A stretch of DNA of 64,000 bases from Planctomycetota bacterium (lineage in GTDB: Bacteria > Planctomycetota > J058 > JAJDCP01): the NCBI GenBank assembly GCA_029260765.1, contig JAJDCP010000161.1:25766-89765 (forward strand), read 5' to 3'. A program made the translations under genes and the position numbers. This document shows positions 1-9,416 of this stretch, one piece after another (the stretch's first letter is position 1; each line of letters opens with the position of its first letter). The notes beneath the pieces were generated by a model. It was not told the origin of the DNA, searched no databases, and was given only the letters and a program-made list of their open reading frames with translations.

Positions 1-1
1 G

Positions 2-1171
2 GCGGGCAGCTTCACCGAGACCACCCAGCCGCTGCGCAACCCGCGCGCGCGTCCGGTGGGGATTCCGCTCCGTTCGGGACGCATTCTGATCACGGGGGAC
101 GATGCCTCGGCGGTTTTGTACCACCCGCGTATCGCCGGCGGTGACGAGACGTTTGACGTCCAACCCGGGGCGATTCATCCACGTACGGCGACCCAGGCCG
201 TCGCATTCGGCAGCGGCCGTGTCCTGATCTGTGGGGGGCGCGACCGGGATGGTGTGACCGACCGCGCGGAGATGTTCGACTTCCAGAGCCAGAGGTTCCT
301 CGTCGTGGGGCCGCTGCAGAGTCCTCGCATCGGCCACGCGATGCTCGCGTTGCGGGACGGGCGCGTGCTGGTCTATGGCGGGAGTGACGGCAGCCAGCCG
401 TTGGCTTCTGCAGAGCTGTTCGATCCGGTCAGCCTCGAGTTTGAGCAGCTCACAACCCTCAGCCCACGGCAAAACACACGCTTGGTGCAACTCACCGACG
501 GCGACGTCTTGATCGTGGGTGGAGAAGACAGCGGCGGAGCGTTGGCCAGTGCTGAGCTGTTCACGCCAGGCACCGAGACATTCAGCACCACCGGAAGCAT
601 GGCGGAGGCACGCACGGGCCATTCGGCGACGATTCTCGCGACCACGCAAGCGGTGATCATCGGCGGTCAGAATGCGACCGGGTTTCTGGCGACGGCAGAG
701 TTGTATGATTCCCGCGATGGGACCTTTGGGCCTGCGGGCGAGACGCTTGAGGTCGCACGCGCCGGTTTCGTGGCGGTCGACCGGCCGCCGAATTGGGTGT
801 TCGTGGTCGGCGGTGTCAGCGATACGGGCGCGGTCAGCCTGGTCGAGCAGTACGACGGTGCGCGCGACAACTTTGCCCGTGTCGACTTCGACATCATCCC
901 GCGGGCGAACCCGCAAGGATTCCGCCTGACTCTAGGGGACATCGTGATCTTCGGTGGCGAGGGGGAAGCAGCGACGCGGGGCAGCCTGTACCGGATCCGC
1001 AGCAACACCATCCACGAGACGGCCGACCCATTCCTCGCCGTCCCACGATTCGAGTACAGCGCGGCCCGGATTTCCCTGAACCTGGTGCTGCTCTACGGTG
1101 GACGCAGCGCGGACGGAAGTCTGATCGGGGGAGCCGAAGTCTTCACGCAGGACGACTTGATCAACAACTGA
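2..1171 (+). CDS. Kelch-repeat protein, 5' end outside window
   Basis: The frame is open from base 2 to the stop at 1171, so the gene begins upstream; the first internal start (GTG at 56) is not the true start. The product is a series of roughly 50-residue beta-propeller blades. Each has the kelch signature of a hydrophobic strand ending in two glycines (VLICGGR, VLVYGGS, VLIVGGE, VIIGGQ, VFVVGGV, VIFGGE, LLYGGR), followed by an 'AELFDP' type strand. Seven such blades are visible, which fits a galactose-oxidase/kelch propeller. Such proteins are often exported or surface-bound in bacteria, but the N-terminus that would carry a signal peptide is missing. No catalytic residues can be assigned. 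Confidence 0.85.
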   Translation, partial: AGSFTETTQPLRNPRARPVGIPLRSGRILITGDDASAVLYHPRIAGGDETFDVQPGAIHPRTATQAVAFGSGRVLICGGRDRDGVTDRAEMFDFQSQRFLVVGPLQSPRIGHAMLALRDGRVLVYGGSDGSQPLASAELFDPVSLEFEQLTTLSPRQNTRLVQLTDGDVLIVGGEDSGGALASAELFTPGTETFSTTGSMAEARTGHSATILATTQAVIIGGQNATGFLATAELYDSRDGTFGPAGETLEVARAGFVAVDRPPNWVFVVGGVSDTGAVSLVEQYDGARDNFARVDFDIIPRANPQGFRLTLGDIVIFGGEGEAATRGSLYRIRSNTIHETADPFLAVPRFEYSAARISLNLVLLYGGRSADGSLIGGAEVFTQDDLINN

Positions 1172-1335
1172 ACCGAGCGCACCGGCATGGACTTTGGTTG
1201 CTTGGCGGCCTGGCTGTTGCGGGGCCGGCCTGCATGGTGATGCTTGCGGCCCGCGCCTCGCTGCGCGTACATTGAGAGTTCAACAATCCCCCAGAAACCC
1301 GCAGATCCAGCCGGACCTGTGGCGAGGTGTGCTGC

Positions 1336-2361
1336 ATGAAACCCGAGAGCCTGCGCGAAAAAACCATGGCTGTCGTGCGTTGGTTTGAGCAGCACTATGA
1401 CGAGTTGGGCTGCAGCGCCGATGAGGTGCGTGACTTTGGTGACTACGTACGGCGCGAGCTCAAGCGTGACATCGAAAAGCTCGAGCCCAGGCGTGCGCTC
1501 ATGGGCCTGCTCGAGAGGCCTAGGCGCTACCAGTTGCTGTGCAACCGCGACGCCCCGGCCGTGGTCGTCAATGACGAGCGCCGGCGCATCCGCTCCGTAC
1601 CCCCATGGATTCTGGCGGCACACGAACAACGCAGGCTACTGGACGGGAGCCGAAGCTCCCTGTTCGAAGACCGCTCAGAACGGCGTTGTGAGTTTGGCAG
1701 TCTGAGCTTTCGCTACCGCTCGTACTGGGATGGCGTGGAGCCTGCCAACAACTCCGATGAGACCTCACTCGAGTCGGGCTGGACGACCGTGGATTTCGCC
1801 GCCCGCTATCTCGAAGCCCTGCAGCAACCTGCCTGGGCAGAGCTTTGGCAACAACAGCGTAGCTTGATCGCCAGACACAGCTGTGCCGACTTCGCGCTGT
1901 CCGACCTGGCTGACGACGCGGGCCCTGAGGATCTATTGCGGCGCAAGAATGAGCTCGAGGCGCGAGGCGATCTTTGGGACGGGATGCTCGAGACCCCCTT
2001 CATCGTTGGCAGACTGGCCCGGCTGCTCGGTCCCCCGCCTGAGGCGTGGGGAGGTGGCAGTTACGCGCTCGTAGGCGAGTTGCGCGAGAGTGTCTTCAGC
2101 GTTGTTGCCACCGAGAGTCAGGGGCACGGGATCCGGCATATGATGGGCATCGTGGGCCGGCAAGGTGAAGAGGTCGTCGCAGAGGCGCTGGCTGCTTTCG
2201 TAGAGGGCCTCGTGGGCGACCAGGAGCTCGCCGACACCAGCAACACCTGTTTCCACTTCGATCAGGTCTATGCGATGGGTGTGCGCGACGCGCGCCTGTT
2301 CTATGAGCTACAGTCCGAGCTGCCGTACTGGATCGAGGCCTACTGGCGCTACGGCGGCTAA
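1336..2361 (+). CDS. Hypothetical protein, 341 aa
   Basis: I do not recognise this protein. The ATG at 1336 is preferred over an in-frame GTG at 1327 because a purine-rich GCGAGGTG lies just ahead of it. The sequence is soluble, charged, rich in Arg and Glu, and has no signal peptide or membrane segment. The first 60 residues are helical and highly charged. The centre has several Trp/Tyr-rich stretches (SYWDGVEP, WAELWQQQ). A conserved-looking segment around residues 235-275 (GGSYALVGELRESVFSVVATESQGHGI) could be a fold core. The stop is 4 bases from that of the convergent PAP2 gene. No function is proposed. Confidence 0.7.
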   Translation: MKPESLREKTMAVVRWFEQHYDELGCSADEVRDFGDYVRRELKRDIEKLEPRRALMGLLERPRRYQLLCNRDAPAVVVNDERRRIRSVPPWILAAHEQRRLLDGSRSSLFEDRSERRCEFGSLSFRYRSYWDGVEPANNSDETSLESGWTTVDFAARYLEALQQPAWAELWQQQRSLIARHSCADFALSDLADDAGPEDLLRRKNELEARGDLWDGMLETPFIVGRLARLLGPPPEAWGGGSYALVGELRESVFSVVATESQGHGIRHMMGIVGRQGEEVVAEALAAFVEGLVGDQELADTSNTCFHFDQVYAMGVRDARLFYELQSELPYWIEAYWRYGG

Positions 2362-2365
2362 GGCA

Positions 2366-3277
2366 CTAGGGCCCGAAGAACTTCACCACCCATGGGTCGA
2401 TACGGTCGTGCATACGCTCAAAGCAGGCGTAGATGACCGCACAGAAGATCGCCGAGATCAGCAGGTCGAGCAGGTAGTGGTAGCGTAGATAGACTGTCGC
2501 CAGGACGACCTGGGCGGCGACGAAGGCTACGGGGACGAACAGCCGCCGCTCATACTTCCAGACCGCGAGCGCACACAAGATCGAGATGGCGGCGTGTCCA
2601 CTGGGGAAGGCGTCCCAGATGTTGGACGAACCGCGCCAGATCAGCTCACGGAAGAAGTCCGCCAACCAGACGCCATGGAGGTCGTTGCTCCAGAAGTACA
2701 GGGGCTGCTCGCCGGCCGCGATCAGAGCGCGGTTCAACATCTCGGGAGTGCGGCACGGCATCACGAAATAGCCGAAGAAGATGCTGTAGATGATCAGGCA
2801 TAGAAAGAAACCATAGCGTTTCAGGTCTTGCCGGCGTTGTTGCATGACAAGCACGACGCCCAGGGGCACCGGGAGGAAGAAGTAGATCGTGTACCAGAAC
2901 TGGAACCACTCCGTCAGCCACGGGTGCGTCAGGCTATCGAGCAGCATCGTGGGATGCGCCCCAAAGAGCCACAGGTCGAACTTCCAGAGGAAGCTCTCGA
3001 AGCCAAAGCGACCGAGGTTTTTGACGAAGATTCCAATCGCATCGTGGCCGAAGATCAAGCTGAGCGCGATGGCTCCGAATCGTAGGAAATTTCCCAGCTT
3101 GTAATCGCCGCGCCGCAACAGGTAGCCCGCAATCAGGTACAGCACGAGCAGCTGCGCCAGCAAGCTGAATCCGGCCCGGAAGACCTCCTTCCAGGCGCCG
3201 AGGTAGGGCGCGAACAGCAGGCTTGCCAGCGTGAACGACGCCCAGAAGCCGATGATGATCAGGTCTGCGGCCTCCAA
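2366..3277 (-). CDS. PAP2-family integral membrane phosphatase/transferase
   Basis: A 303-aa protein with about six membrane segments. It carries the PAP2 (phosphatidic acid phosphatase type 2) active-site motifs: S226-G227-H228 in FPSGHAAIS, and R265-x-H267-x3-D271 in RYHYLLD. The long hydrophobic N-terminal half and the Trp/Tyr/Phe-rich segment before the first motif (residues 120-140) resemble the PAP2_3 branch, which includes inositol-phosphorylceramide-synthase-like enzymes. It probably hydrolyses or transfers a lipid-linked phosphate at the membrane surface; the substrate cannot be read from sequence. The start is a TTG at 3277 with no strong ribosome-binding site. An in-frame stop lies about 100 bases upstream and there is no ATG between. 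Confidence 0.85.
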   Translation of the reverse strand: MEAADLIIIGFWASFTLASLLFAPYLGAWKEVFRAGFSLLAQLLVLYLIAGYLLRRGDYKLGNFLRFGAIALSLIFGHDAIGIFVKNLGRFGFESFLWKFDLWLFGAHPTMLLDSLTHPWLTEWFQFWYTIYFFLPVPLGVVLVMQQRRQDLKRYGFFLCLIIYSIFFGYFVMPCRTPEMLNRALIAAGEQPLYFWSNDLHGVWLADFFRELIWRGSSNIWDAFPSGHAAISILCALAVWKYERRLFVPVAFVAAQVVLATVYLRYHYLLDLLISAIFCAVIYACFERMHDRIDPWVVKFFGP

Positions 3278-3613
3278 AACCAGCGGCCGGAAGCTGCCCT
3301 GCAGCGTCTGGCGGCCAGAGATGGCTCGTTCGTAGTTCCTTCCCGAGCTGGCGATGACTTGAGCCTCCGAGTTTTACCTGAAAGTCTACTGCTTGAAATC
3401 GTATACTCAAGACAGTTGCACCAGTGCCGTCTCCCAACCTCGGCAAACCAGGCCCCGCGTGGGGAATCGGCGGGATGAGACGGATCGATGTGCGACGGAT
3501 TGCAGACGCTGAAAAGTGGCCGCGGATTTCGGAAGCAGCCTACGCGGCTTCTCGTGATCGAGTTTCTGGCAGTATAGACGGCACCAGCGTGGAGGCGCAC
3601 GGTTATCGGACGA
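3278..3613. other. Divergent intergenic region, PAP2 / sigma54-activator genes
   Basis: These 336 bases separate two divergent genes, so they should hold both promoters. The most AT-rich part is around 3370-3415, where CTTGA (3392-3396) and TCAAG (3407-3411) form an inverted repeat around GTATAC. No clean -35/-10 pair or -24/-12 element was found on either strand. Small open frames here have no ribosome-binding site or recognisable product. Confidence 0.4.
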
Positions 3614-6571
3614 GTGACCACGGATGCGGATGCGATGATCCGTCTGCGCCAGGCTGAGGCGGCGGCTCGGCGAGGTGAGCTCGAGCAGGCGCGCATCAGT
3701 TACCTCGAGCTGCTGGACGCAGTCTCGCCGATGAGTATGCGCAGTGTCGATGTCTATTGCGGCCTGGCAAACATCGCCTTGCGCCAGAACCAGTATGCCC
3801 ACTCCGAAGATTACCTCCTCAATGCTCTCAAGATCCTGTCTGCCGAGGGTGATGCTCTGCGCATGGCGCAGATCCATGACCAACTCGGGCAGCTGCGGCG
3901 CAAGCAGGGAGAGCTCAGCCGCGCCAAGGAACACTACGAGTCGAGCCTGGCCCTCCGCACCGAGTTGCAGGACGAGCTTGCGGTGGCCCTGTCACTCAGC
4001 CAACTCGGGCAGGTCCACCGCTACCTTGGCAAGGACGCCGAAGCCAACCGCTGCCTGGAGCGTGAGCTGGCGATTCGGCGCAAGGCCGGTGACGATGCAG
4101 GCGCGGCCAACGCAGCGGCCGAGCTGCTTCGCGACGCATCCAATCGGGGGCGCTGGGACCGGGCCGCGCGCTTCGCCACAGTGCAGGTCGAGACGCGGCG
4201 CAAGCTGGGCGCGGGACCGGGGCTGGCCGCGGCGTTGACCGATATGGGTCGCATGTACTTGCGCGCCGAATGCCCCGAGGAGGCACGCCTGGCGTTCGAG
4301 GAGGCGTTGACCGTGCTCAGCTCGGCAGCTGCCACGGCACCGCATCTGCAGATTGTCCATGGACTGGCGAGCTCATTGTTGCGGCTGCTCGAACAACGAC
4401 CGGGGTATGCCGAGCGTGCCTGGATGCTCTGTCAGGAGGGCCTCAGCGAGGCCGAAGCTCGGGTCGACGAAGCCACCGAAGGCAAGGTGCGGCGGCTGTT
4501 GGGTGTGCTGCAGCGGCGGCAGGGGAAGCTCAATGATGCGTTGCTCAACCTGCAGCGCGCGCGTGACCTGTTGCGACGTGCACCGGGAAGCAATGCCGAA
4601 GACGCTTGTCTCACAGCCCTTGAGTTAGCGAGCTTGTTGGTTGAAACCGATCCCGGAGACGCCCGCGAGTTCGTACGGGAAGCCGAAGAGAGCCTGGTCC
4701 GTGGTGGCTTCCGCGGTGAGGAGGTCAAGCTCGGCGGGCTCTCGGTGCGTCTTGCCAGCCTGGCCATGTTGCTGGGCATGGAGCCGGTCGCCCGCAAGGC
4801 CAAGTCCCGAGCCGAGGCCTGTCTCAAGTTGGCCGAGGTCTCCCTCGGGTCCGCTGGGGAGCCGTGGAGCGGGCAGATCGAGCAGCTGCACGCTGAGCTG
4901 GAGGGACTCGGTCGCTCGTTGGGGCAAGAGGGCCCCGAGCCGGTTCCTTTTCTGGGTCTGGAGGCGATCCTCAAGCAATTCAGTGGTGAGCAGGCGCAGC
5001 GCCGACTGGCGGCGGAGGTACACAGCCTGCGCCAGCTGGCAGAGATCGGGCGGGTGTTGAATTCTGAAGAGACTCCCGACGGAGTGCTCGAACGGATCGT
5101 CGGGGTGATGCTCGAGTGTTCGGAGGCGGAGCGCGGGTACGTTGTGACCACCGCTGGGGGCTTCGAGGTGCGGGCTGCCGTGGGCCGTCAGGGTCCGATG
5201 GTGCTCGACAACCTGCCATCGCTGCCCGAGCGACTGATCCTGCAAGTCTCAGAGTCGGGCAAGCCCTACCTCACCCTCGACGCGAGCTCCCACGCAGACA
5301 GTGAGCCGCGGGGAGCCGAAGAGCTCCAGCACGGCTCGGCGCTCTGTCTGCCGTTCGTCTCGCGAGGACGGGTGATCGGCGCCGTATACCTTGAGCATCG
5401 TGAGCGCAACCAATTCCACAACGCCGACATGCGGCTGTTGCTCGGGCTGATCGATTTCGCTGGCCTCGCGCTCGAGCGGGCGTTGCAGGGCAAGAGCCCG
5501 GTCGGAGGGCGTGAGACGCTCACGAGCCGAAACCTTGAGCTCGAACAGGTGGTGCGTCGCCAGCAGGGTGAGCTCGAGCGTGTCGAGAGCAGCCTGCGTC
5601 ACAGCCAGTCCCAGCTGGAGCGTCGCTTCCACAAGAGCCAGCTGGTTGGACACTCGCAGGCGATGCGCGGCCTCTTTCGGATTCTCGAGCGTGTGACGGA
5701 GTCGGACATCCCGGTGATGGTCGTAGGAGAGAGCGGAACGGGCAAAGACCTGGTCGCCAAAGTGATCCACTACAACGGGCCGCGCGCCCACCAGCCATTC
5801 GTCGTGCAGCACTGCGCGGCGTTGCCTGAGACGCTGCTTGAGAGCGCCCTGTTCGGCCACGTGCGCGGCGCTTTCACCGGAGCAGAGGCAGACAGCGAGG
5901 GTCTGTTTGCCCAGGCCGAAGGCGGTACGCTGTTCCTCGATGCCGTCGAAGACATGTCGCCGAAGCTGCAGAAGCTGCTCTTGCGGGTCTTGACCGACGC
6001 CGAATACCGGCCCGTAGGTTCTTCAGAGACGCGACCGTTCGACGCGCGTTTGATCTCCTCGATGGGGGGCGATCTGAGGGAGGCCGTGCGTGAGGCGCGC
6101 TTCAGGGAAGACTTGTACTATCGGTTGAGCGCTTTCACGGTCAACCTTCCTCCGTTGCGCGAGCGTCGTGAGGACATCCCGGCGTTGATTGAAGTCCTGG
6201 TCGACGAGATCGCCCCCAAACGGCAGGTTCGTTTCCGCAAGGACGCGATCAGTCTGTTGATGCAACACAGCTGGCCCGGCAACGTCCGCGAGCTGCGCAA
6301 CGCGATCGAGAAGGTGCTGGTACTGGGCGGTAAGGACGAGGTCGGCGCCGACGATCTAGAGTTGGAAACGCATCACGACGATACTGACGATTTCTATCAT
6401 CTCCGCTATTCTGATGCCAAGAACGCGTTCGCGCGTGTCTATCTGCAGAAACTATTGCTCCGTAATGGCGGCAATGTGACGCGCGCGGCGAGGGAAAGCG
6501 GGATGCTTCGGCAGGCCTTCCAGAGGCTGCTGAAACGCTATGACTTGAAGTCGGAAGACTACAAGTCTTGA
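3614..6571 (+). CDS. TPR-GAF-AAA+ sigma54-dependent activator with degenerate ATPase core
   Basis: A 985-aa regulator. Residues 1-440 are tetratricopeptide helical repeats, about 472-625 a GAF sensor domain, a short coiled coil follows, then an AAA+ enhancer-binding domain from about 680 and a Fis-type helix-turn-helix at the C-terminus (NVTRAARESGMLRQAFQRLL). Walker A is intact (G705-E-S-G-T-G-K711-D) and so is the sigma54-contacting GAFTGA loop. Two catalytic positions are changed: Walker B reads LFLD776-A777 where the family has Asp-Glu, and sensor I reads SSM-G818-GD where the family has AATN-RD. Start is GTG 3614; ATG 3635 is an alternative. It probably binds sigma54 promoters, but normal ATP hydrolysis is doubtful. 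Confidence 0.9.
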   Translation: MTTDADAMIRLRQAEAAARRGELEQARISYLELLDAVSPMSMRSVDVYCGLANIALRQNQYAHSEDYLLNALKILSAEGDALRMAQIHDQLGQLRRKQGELSRAKEHYESSLALRTELQDELAVALSLSQLGQVHRYLGKDAEANRCLERELAIRRKAGDDAGAANAAAELLRDASNRGRWDRAARFATVQVETRRKLGAGPGLAAALTDMGRMYLRAECPEEARLAFEEALTVLSSAAATAPHLQIVHGLASSLLRLLEQRPGYAERAWMLCQEGLSEAEARVDEATEGKVRRLLGVLQRRQGKLNDALLNLQRARDLLRRAPGSNAEDACLTALELASLLVETDPGDAREFVREAEESLVRGGFRGEEVKLGGLSVRLASLAMLLGMEPVARKAKSRAEACLKLAEVSLGSAGEPWSGQIEQLHAELEGLGRSLGQEGPEPVPFLGLEAILKQFSGEQAQRRLAAEVHSLRQLAEIGRVLNSEETPDGVLERIVGVMLECSEAERGYVVTTAGGFEVRAAVGRQGPMVLDNLPSLPERLILQVSESGKPYLTLDASSHADSEPRGAEELQHGSALCLPFVSRGRVIGAVYLEHRERNQFHNADMRLLLGLIDFAGLALERALQGKSPVGGRETLTSRNLELEQVVRRQQGELERVESSLRHSQSQLERRFHKSQLVGHSQAMRGLFRILERVTESDIPVMVVGESGTGKDLVAKVIHYNGPRAHQPFVVQHCAALPETLLESALFGHVRGAFTGAEADSEGLFAQAEGGTLFLDAVEDMSPKLQKLLLRVLTDAEYRPVGSSETRPFDARLISSMGGDLREAVREARFREDLYYRLSAFTVNLPPLRERREDIPALIEVLVDEIAPKRQVRFRKDAISLLMQHSWPGNVRELRNAIEKVLVLGGKDEVGADDLELETHHDDTDDFYHLRYSDAKNAFARVYLQKLLLRNGGNVTRAARESGMLRQAFQRLLKRYDLKSEDYKS

Positions 6572-6593
6572 CAAGTTTTCGAGGCCGGATCGG

Positions 6594-7784
6594 GTGAAGA
6601 GGCAGGGAGAACGCACGTTGGCAGACGAGAGTCGGAAACAGGCTCAGGACGAGGGCTCCGAGGAACAGGATTCGGGGGTCGGGGCTGAACATCTGGGCGC
6701 TGAACAAGGCGAAGAAGGGAAAGAAGAAGAAGAAGAAGAAGAAGAGGAAGAGGAAGAGGACGAAGAGGAAGAGGACGAAGAGGAAGAGGAAGAAGAGGAA
6801 GAGGAAGAAGAGGAAGAGGACGAAGAGGAAGAAGGGGACAATCGCGCACAGAGCGACGGCGAGCCAGGCGAAGGTGTACAGGGCGAAGGTGAGCCAGGCG
6901 CAGCCGAGCTGGGCGAAGGTGTGCCAGGGGAAGACGCATCCTCCCAGGACGAAGACTACGACGATCAAGACGATGGGGACGCCACAGACGGCAGCTCGGG
7001 GATGCGGGTGGCCTACCGACGGACGCGTACGTCGAGCGCATGGGCCGAACCGGAGTCGAGTCTGGCTGAAAAGCAGCGCCGACGCAGACGCGAGGGCTCC
7101 GACAGCGACGTGCAGCGCAGTAGCTCTCCTTCGGTACCCAGGGGGCGCCGGCCGGGCAAACGCCTGCACTTGATTCTGCTGCTGTTGTTTCTGAGTCTGA
7201 TCGCCTACAACGTTTACAAGTTCCTCAATCCTGAGGTCTGGTTCCCATCGGGCATGGTGGCTCCCGAAGCTCCCAGATTGGAGCTATTCCCCGAAGATGC
7301 CATCAGCTGGACGCACGAAGGCTACGACGTGCGACCGCTGGCCCGCGTGCATATGGCTGCACGAGTCCTCTCCAGAGCACACTACGCGAGTGGTCCGGGG
7401 GCGGCACTAGCCCCCCTCGACCTGGTACTTTGCTGGGGTATCATTTCGGATCAAAAGGTCTTTGATCAGGTCGAAGTGGTCCAGGCCGAGCGTGGTTTCA
7501 GCATCAAGACGGGGCCGAATGTCGCTGACAAGGAAGCACGGCGGTGCAGTGCCAACTTCACTGTGATCGCATCCAACCCGAGACTCAAGGCTCAACTCGA
7601 TCGCCTGGTCCTCGGTCAGGCGCTCAAGCTGGTAGGCCTTCTCGTCGAGGTTCGTGGTAAAGATGGCTTGGTTTGGACGAGCAGCCTGCCCAATAAGCCG
7701 GACAATTCGCAGCAGGGGATGGTGCTCTGGCTCGAACGGGTCGTCGTTTGGGGTGATCCTGAGTGGGAGAACCAGCCCAGATAG
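6594..7784 (+). CDS. Polyacidic single-pass membrane protein
   Basis: A 396-aa protein with three parts. The N-terminal 185 residues are cytoplasmic and low-complexity, with an almost uninterrupted Glu/Asp run at residues 43-82. One membrane helix follows at about 190-212, preceded by an Arg/Lys cluster that favours N-in topology. A C-terminal domain of about 180 residues lies outside. That domain (ISDQKVFDQVEV to a WTSSLPNKPD segment) resembles a widespread uncharacterised family with a Trp-Ser-Ser-Leu motif near its end. GTG 6594 is used; TTG 6618, preceded by AGGGAGA, is equally plausible. It begins 23 bases after the sigma54 activator and is probably co-transcribed with it. Confidence 0.75.
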   Translation: MKRQGERTLADESRKQAQDEGSEEQDSGVGAEHLGAEQGEEGKEEEEEEEEEEEEDEEEEDEEEEEEEEEEEEEEDEEEEGDNRAQSDGEPGEGVQGEGEPGAAELGEGVPGEDASSQDEDYDDQDDGDATDGSSGMRVAYRRTRTSSAWAEPESSLAEKQRRRRREGSDSDVQRSSSPSVPRGRRPGKRLHLILLLLFLSLIAYNVYKFLNPEVWFPSGMVAPEAPRLELFPEDAISWTHEGYDVRPLARVHMAARVLSRAHYASGPGAALAPLDLVLCWGIISDQKVFDQVEVVQAERGFSIKTGPNVADKEARRCSANFTVIASNPRLKAQLDRLVLGQALKLVGLLVEVRGKDGLVWTSSLPNKPDNSQQGMVLWLERVVVWGDPEWENQPR

Positions 7785-7827
7785 AACTTGCGGCCAGAAA
7801 ACGCGCAGGAATCTGTACTCCGTGGAC

Positions 7828-9357
7828 CTACGGAGCCTCGGCCGAGATACGGTGGTATCCCGTCAATCCCCGCGCCACATCGATCTCCAATAGCAACAGA
7901 TCCCTGCCGGGTAGTAATTGCAGAGCCGTATCACGATCGGGGGCCCGTGTCATGTTCCGTTGCGCATAGTAGAGCAGCACGGGGCTGGGCTTGTAGTCGC
8001 CCATCAACACGACGGTCTCATTTGGTTTCGCCAGAGCCCCGATCTCACGGCCCAATGGGGCGAGGTTGCGTTTTGCGCCCGCACCGGATCCAGCCAGCTC
8101 ATGATAGGCAAACGCGCACATGAGGAACGCTCCGAGCAGGAGAAACACGGTGACGGCTGCCATCAGGCGGCGGCGTCGACTTTCCTGCGGCCCACTCAAC
8201 CAGGCGACACCGCATCCGAGCAGCACTGCCAGCGCGGGTGCACCCTTCAACGCGGAGTACGTGTGCAGCGCGGCCCAGTTGAACAACAGGGCATGGTGCA
8301 GCAGGACCGGAGCAAGAGCCAACACCAATACTGCGAGTGGTCGCGCCGGCGCGCGCAGGCGGAAGAGCGCAGCCGTTCCCAGGATGCCGGCCAACGGCAA
8401 CAGCACCGAATATCCAGCGGCGTAGGCACCGGCGATCGCGAACCAGCTCTGCAGGTCAGAAACATGTCCTGGGGCGGCCGCAGAAGTCCCTGAGCGCATT
8501 TGATACTTGCCCAGTGCCAGCTCGATCAGCGAGTCGAGGCCGGAGATGCCAGAGTACAGTCCCAGGTAGAGAAGGAGAGCCACGCCGGCCCCCAACCCGC
8601 CAACGACCACAAGACCCGACACGCGCCGGTTCCGATAGCGGCGAAAGAGCCACAACCCCGGTAGGCAGACGGCCAGCACAGGCCCGATCCACTCGCACGC
8701 GCTCAGGCAGAAGACCGAGAGGCCGAACACGCCCCACGAAACGCCCTCGCGACGGCCGTCGAGCACCCCGAGCGCGCCCCAAAGTGCGAGAGCGTGAAAG
8801 GGCAGGGCGGCGGTGTCGACAAACCACGATTCCAAGAACATGCGGCCGAGCAGTGGTGCGAACAGCACCAGTCCAAAGGCGCTGAGCCCTGGCAAGTGGA
8901 TTCCGAGCCTTCCGTGCTCGGGAAAGAGCCGTCGCATGAGAAGGTACAGAATGGCAGCCGCCAGCAACTGGGCAAACAACCCGAAGAGCTTGAGGAACTG
9001 GACCGGGTCCGCCGGCTGGAACAGCTGAATACCCGCGTACGGGAGGAGATAGCCCAATGGGGGGTACGAGATGTGGTAGCACTGCCCGTCCGCGTCGAGC
9101 AGTTTCCCGATATTGCGGACTCCCACGTCGCCCGGCTGCTGGAAACTCGTGATCGGTGCGACGTGGCAACGCCAGAGACCACGCTCGCCCCACACCTGCA
9201 CGCTGATCAGAGTTTGGGCAGCGACGAAACCGCCGTGGTCCGCCAGCGGTTGGTTCAAGGGTGCCTTCCGCAGAAGCACGGAAGCGGCGAAGATCAACAG
9301 TAGATAGAAGATCTCACGCATCGCCTGGCGTTTCTTGGGCCGTTGAGACTCAGGCAT
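7828..9357 (-). CDS. GT-C-like multispan membrane protein (putative glycosyltransferase)
   Basis: A 509-aa protein with about ten hydrophobic helices and a soluble C-terminal 80 residues. After the first helix it has a short loop with acidic Asp-His (ADHGG) and a periplasmic segment with HISYPPLGY. This is the layout of GT-C glycosyltransferases of the dolichyl-phosphate-mannose/ArnT/PMT type, which use a loop Asp and a polyprenyl-phosphate sugar donor. The family call is inferred from topology and this loop; no diagnostic full motif is visible. It ends convergently with the polyacidic membrane protein gene, 43 bases away, and lies downstream of the winged-helix gene on the same strand with a 59-base gap. 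Confidence 0.65.
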   Translation of the reverse strand: MPESQRPKKRQAMREIFYLLLIFAASVLLRKAPLNQPLADHGGFVAAQTLISVQVWGERGLWRCHVAPITSFQQPGDVGVRNIGKLLDADGQCYHISYPPLGYLLPYAGIQLFQPADPVQFLKLFGLFAQLLAAAILYLLMRRLFPEHGRLGIHLPGLSAFGLVLFAPLLGRMFLESWFVDTAALPFHALALWGALGVLDGRREGVSWGVFGLSVFCLSACEWIGPVLAVCLPGLWLFRRYRNRRVSGLVVVGGLGAGVALLLYLGLYSGISGLDSLIELALGKYQMRSGTSAAAPGHVSDLQSWFAIAGAYAAGYSVLLPLAGILGTAALFRLRAPARPLAVLVLALAPVLLHHALLFNWAALHTYSALKGAPALAVLLGCGVAWLSGPQESRRRRLMAAVTVFLLLGAFLMCAFAYHELAGSGAGAKRNLAPLGREIGALAKPNETVVLMGDYKPSPVLLYYAQRNMTRAPDRDTALQLLPGRDLLLLEIDVARGLTGYHRISAEAP

Positions 9358-9416
9358 GGTTCTTCTTTGTCACTCGGGCGCCAGGCTAGTCGATTCTGGC
9401 AAGGCCGCTCAGTTCG

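Noticed and set aside
3370..3430. Sigma54 -24/-12 promoter near the activator gene
   Set aside because: A GGCAC and TGCAA pair occurs on the minus strand but the spacing is wrong (3 bases between).
6249..7169. Minus-strand frame with poly-Leu/Phe stretch
   Set aside because: It is the complement of the Glu/Asp tract and of the sigma54 activator's end; the hydrophobic run is an artefact of reading GAA/GAG codons backwards.
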